The notes beneath the pieces were generated by a model. It ran no database searches and had not been told where the DNA came from. It saw nothing but the letters and a program-made list of their open reading frames with translations. The position numbers and the translations under genes were made by a program. Of a DNA stretch of 6,574 bases, positions 5,271 to 6,574 are shown piece by piece. Source of the DNA: Bacillota bacterium (GTDB lineage: Bacteria; Bacillota; Clostridia; Peptostreptococcales; Anaerovoracaceae); assembly GCA_017538845.1 (NCBI GenBank), contig JAFYIC010000020.1:1-6574 (forward strand), given 5' to 3'. How positions within the stretch are numbered: position 1 is the first letter of the stretch; every line of letters starts with the position of its first letter.

Positions 5271-6574
5271 TTGAATATTTTTGAGGAACTGAAAAACAGA
5301 ATATTGATACTGGACGGTGGCATGGGCACCATGATCCAGAAGAGCGGCGCGGATACGGACGTGCTCCCTGAAGTTCTTTCTGTGACGGATCCTGAAACGA
5401 TAGTATCGATCCACAGGCAGTACGTGGAGGCAGGATCCGACATCATATACGCCAACACCTTCGGCGCCAACAGATACAAACTGGAAGGTACCGGATACAG
5501 CGTTGAGCAGGTAGTTGACTGCGCAGTGAAAAACGCGAAGAAAGCCGCAGTCGGAAAGGCACTCGTCGCAGTAAGTATGGGACCTTTGGGCAGAATGCTG
5601 GAACCGTTGGGAACACTGGCTTTCGAGGATGCGTATCAGAGCTTCAGACAAATCGCGGCGCAGGGCGAAAAGTCCGGCGCGGACATCGTAGTTATAGAAA
5701 CTATGACAGATCTTTACGAGGTGAAAGCTGCAGTTCTTGCAGCGAAGGAAAACACGGATCTTCCCGTGTTCGTTTCCATGACTTTCGAAGAGACCGGCAG
5801 GACTTTCACAGGATGCGGTATAGCCAACATGGTCATGACCGCGGAAGGCCTTGGAGTTGACGCAATAGGTATCAACTGCTCTCTCGGACCTGAGGAGATA
5901 TTCCCGCTGGCAGAGGAAATGTGCCGTGAAACGAAGCTTCCCGTATTTATGAAGCCAAACGCGGGGCTGCCTTCACCGGAGACCGGTGAGTACGACATTA
6001 CACCGGTGGATTTCAAAGAGACCATGAGCAGGTATCCTGCGCTGGGAGTCAACAAGCTTGGCGGATGCTGCGGTACCACACCGGAGTATGTGGCGGGATT
6101 AAAGAAGATAGCAGAAGGGCTTGCGCCGGCTGAAAAGGGATCCGCGGATCATGAGAGCCGTGTATGCAGCGCTACAAGCATTACGGAGATAGACCATACG
6201 GTCGTCATAGGCGAGAGGCTCAATCCGACAGGAAAGAAAAAACTCAAACAGGCTCTGGCAGACAGGGATTTCGATTACATTATGGAGCAGGCTGCCGTGC
6301 AGGTGGATGACGGGGCGGAGATCCTGGACGTGAATACAGGGACTCCGGAAGTCGATGAAAAGGCCCTGCTTCCTGAGATCATCAAAAAGCTTCAGAGCGT
6401 TACTGATATACCGCTTCAGATAGACACATCTGATCCCGACGCCATGGAGGCGGCATTAAGGGTATATAACGGAAAACCTATCGTAAATTCCGTCAACGGG
6501 GAAAAGGAGAATCTGGACAGGCTCCTGCCGATCATTAAGAAGTACGGAGCGGCTGTGATTGGACTGACACTTGA
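5271..6574 (+). CDS. metH: Cobalamin-dependent methionine synthase MetH, 3' end outside window
   Basis: The first 434 residues of a B12-dependent methionine synthase that transfers the methyl group of 5-methyl-THF to homocysteine through cobalamin. Residues about 1-285 are the homocysteine-binding barrel: LDGGMGT (14-20), ANTFGANRYK (61-70), and the zinc cysteines Cys203 in GINCSLGP and Cys266/Cys267 in GGCCGTTPEY, equivalent to Cys247/310/311 of E. coli MetH. After a short linker, residues from about 305 form the pterin-binding barrel, with GERLNPTGKKK (314-324), DVNTG (353-357) and PLQIDTSDP (381-389). Having both barrels in one chain separates it from stand-alone homocysteine or betaine methyltransferases. 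The cap, cobalamin (DxHxxG) and any AdoMet reactivation domain lie beyond the window. Many clostridial forms lack the last of these, but that cannot be judged here. It starts at TTG with a good SD site, 12 nt after metF. Confidence 0.94.
   Translation, partial: MNIFEELKNRILILDGGMGTMIQKSGADTDVLPEVLSVTDPETIVSIHRQYVEAGSDIIYANTFGANRYKLEGTGYSVEQVVDCAVKNAKKAAVGKALVAVSMGPLGRMLEPLGTLAFEDAYQSFRQIAAQGEKSGADIVVIETMTDLYEVKAAVLAAKENTDLPVFVSMTFEETGRTFTGCGIANMVMTAEGLGVDAIGINCSLGPEEIFPLAEEMCRETKLPVFMKPNAGLPSPETGEYDITPVDFKETMSRYPALGVNKLGGCCGTTPEYVAGLKKIAEGLAPAEKGSADHESRVCSATSITEIDHTVVIGERLNPTGKKKLKQALADRDFDYIMEQAAVQVDDGAEILDVNTGTPEVDEKALLPEIIKKLQSVTDIPLQIDTSDPDAMEAALRVYNGKPIVNSVNGEKENLDRLLPIIKKYGAAVIGLTL

Overview
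The window looks like chromosomal DNA of an obligately anaerobic, fermentative member of the Clostridia (Bacillota). The basis is a NAD-linked, multi-iron-sulfur [FeFe] hydrogenase gene pair, purine-rich Shine-Dalgarno sites (AAAGGAG, GGAG), frequent AGA/AGG arginine codons and intermediate base composition. The genus cannot be fixed from the sequence alone.

Layout. (1) Positions 1-2615, plus strand: the 3' half of hydB (NuoF-like flavoprotein subunit) followed after 16 nt by complete hydA ([FeFe] hydrogenase catalytic subunit). These are two subunits of a trimeric, probably electron-bifurcating HydABC/Hnd-type enzyme. The NuoE-like subunit (hydC) and the start of hydB should lie upstream. 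A strong hairpin terminator follows hydA. (2) Positions 2616-2933: an AT-rich, gene-free gap between converging genes. It holds the terminator and two copies of a repeated hairpin element 130-133 bp apart. (3) Positions 2934-4226, minus strand: alaX, a free-standing AlaX-L-type alanyl-tRNA editing protein. (4) Positions 4227-4397: a short divergent promoter region with one good promoter facing each way. (5) Positions 4398-6574, plus strand: metF and, 12 nt later with a TTG start, the first 434 codons of metH, which runs off the window.

How they work together. HydB and HydA couple oxidation of NADH (and probably reduced ferredoxin) to H2 formation, or the reverse. MetF reduces methylene-THF to methyl-THF, which MetH uses to methylate homocysteine, so this pair forms a methionine/one-carbon operon. 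AlaX is a housekeeping proofreading enzyme with no evident link to either neighbour.

The protein-coding content is mostly conventional. The points most worth a second look are the repeated hairpin element at 2732-2923 and two departures from the textbook HydA cluster motifs: TSCSPGW in the H-cluster L1 motif, and a one-residue-longer Cys spacing in the His/Cys [4Fe-4S] site.
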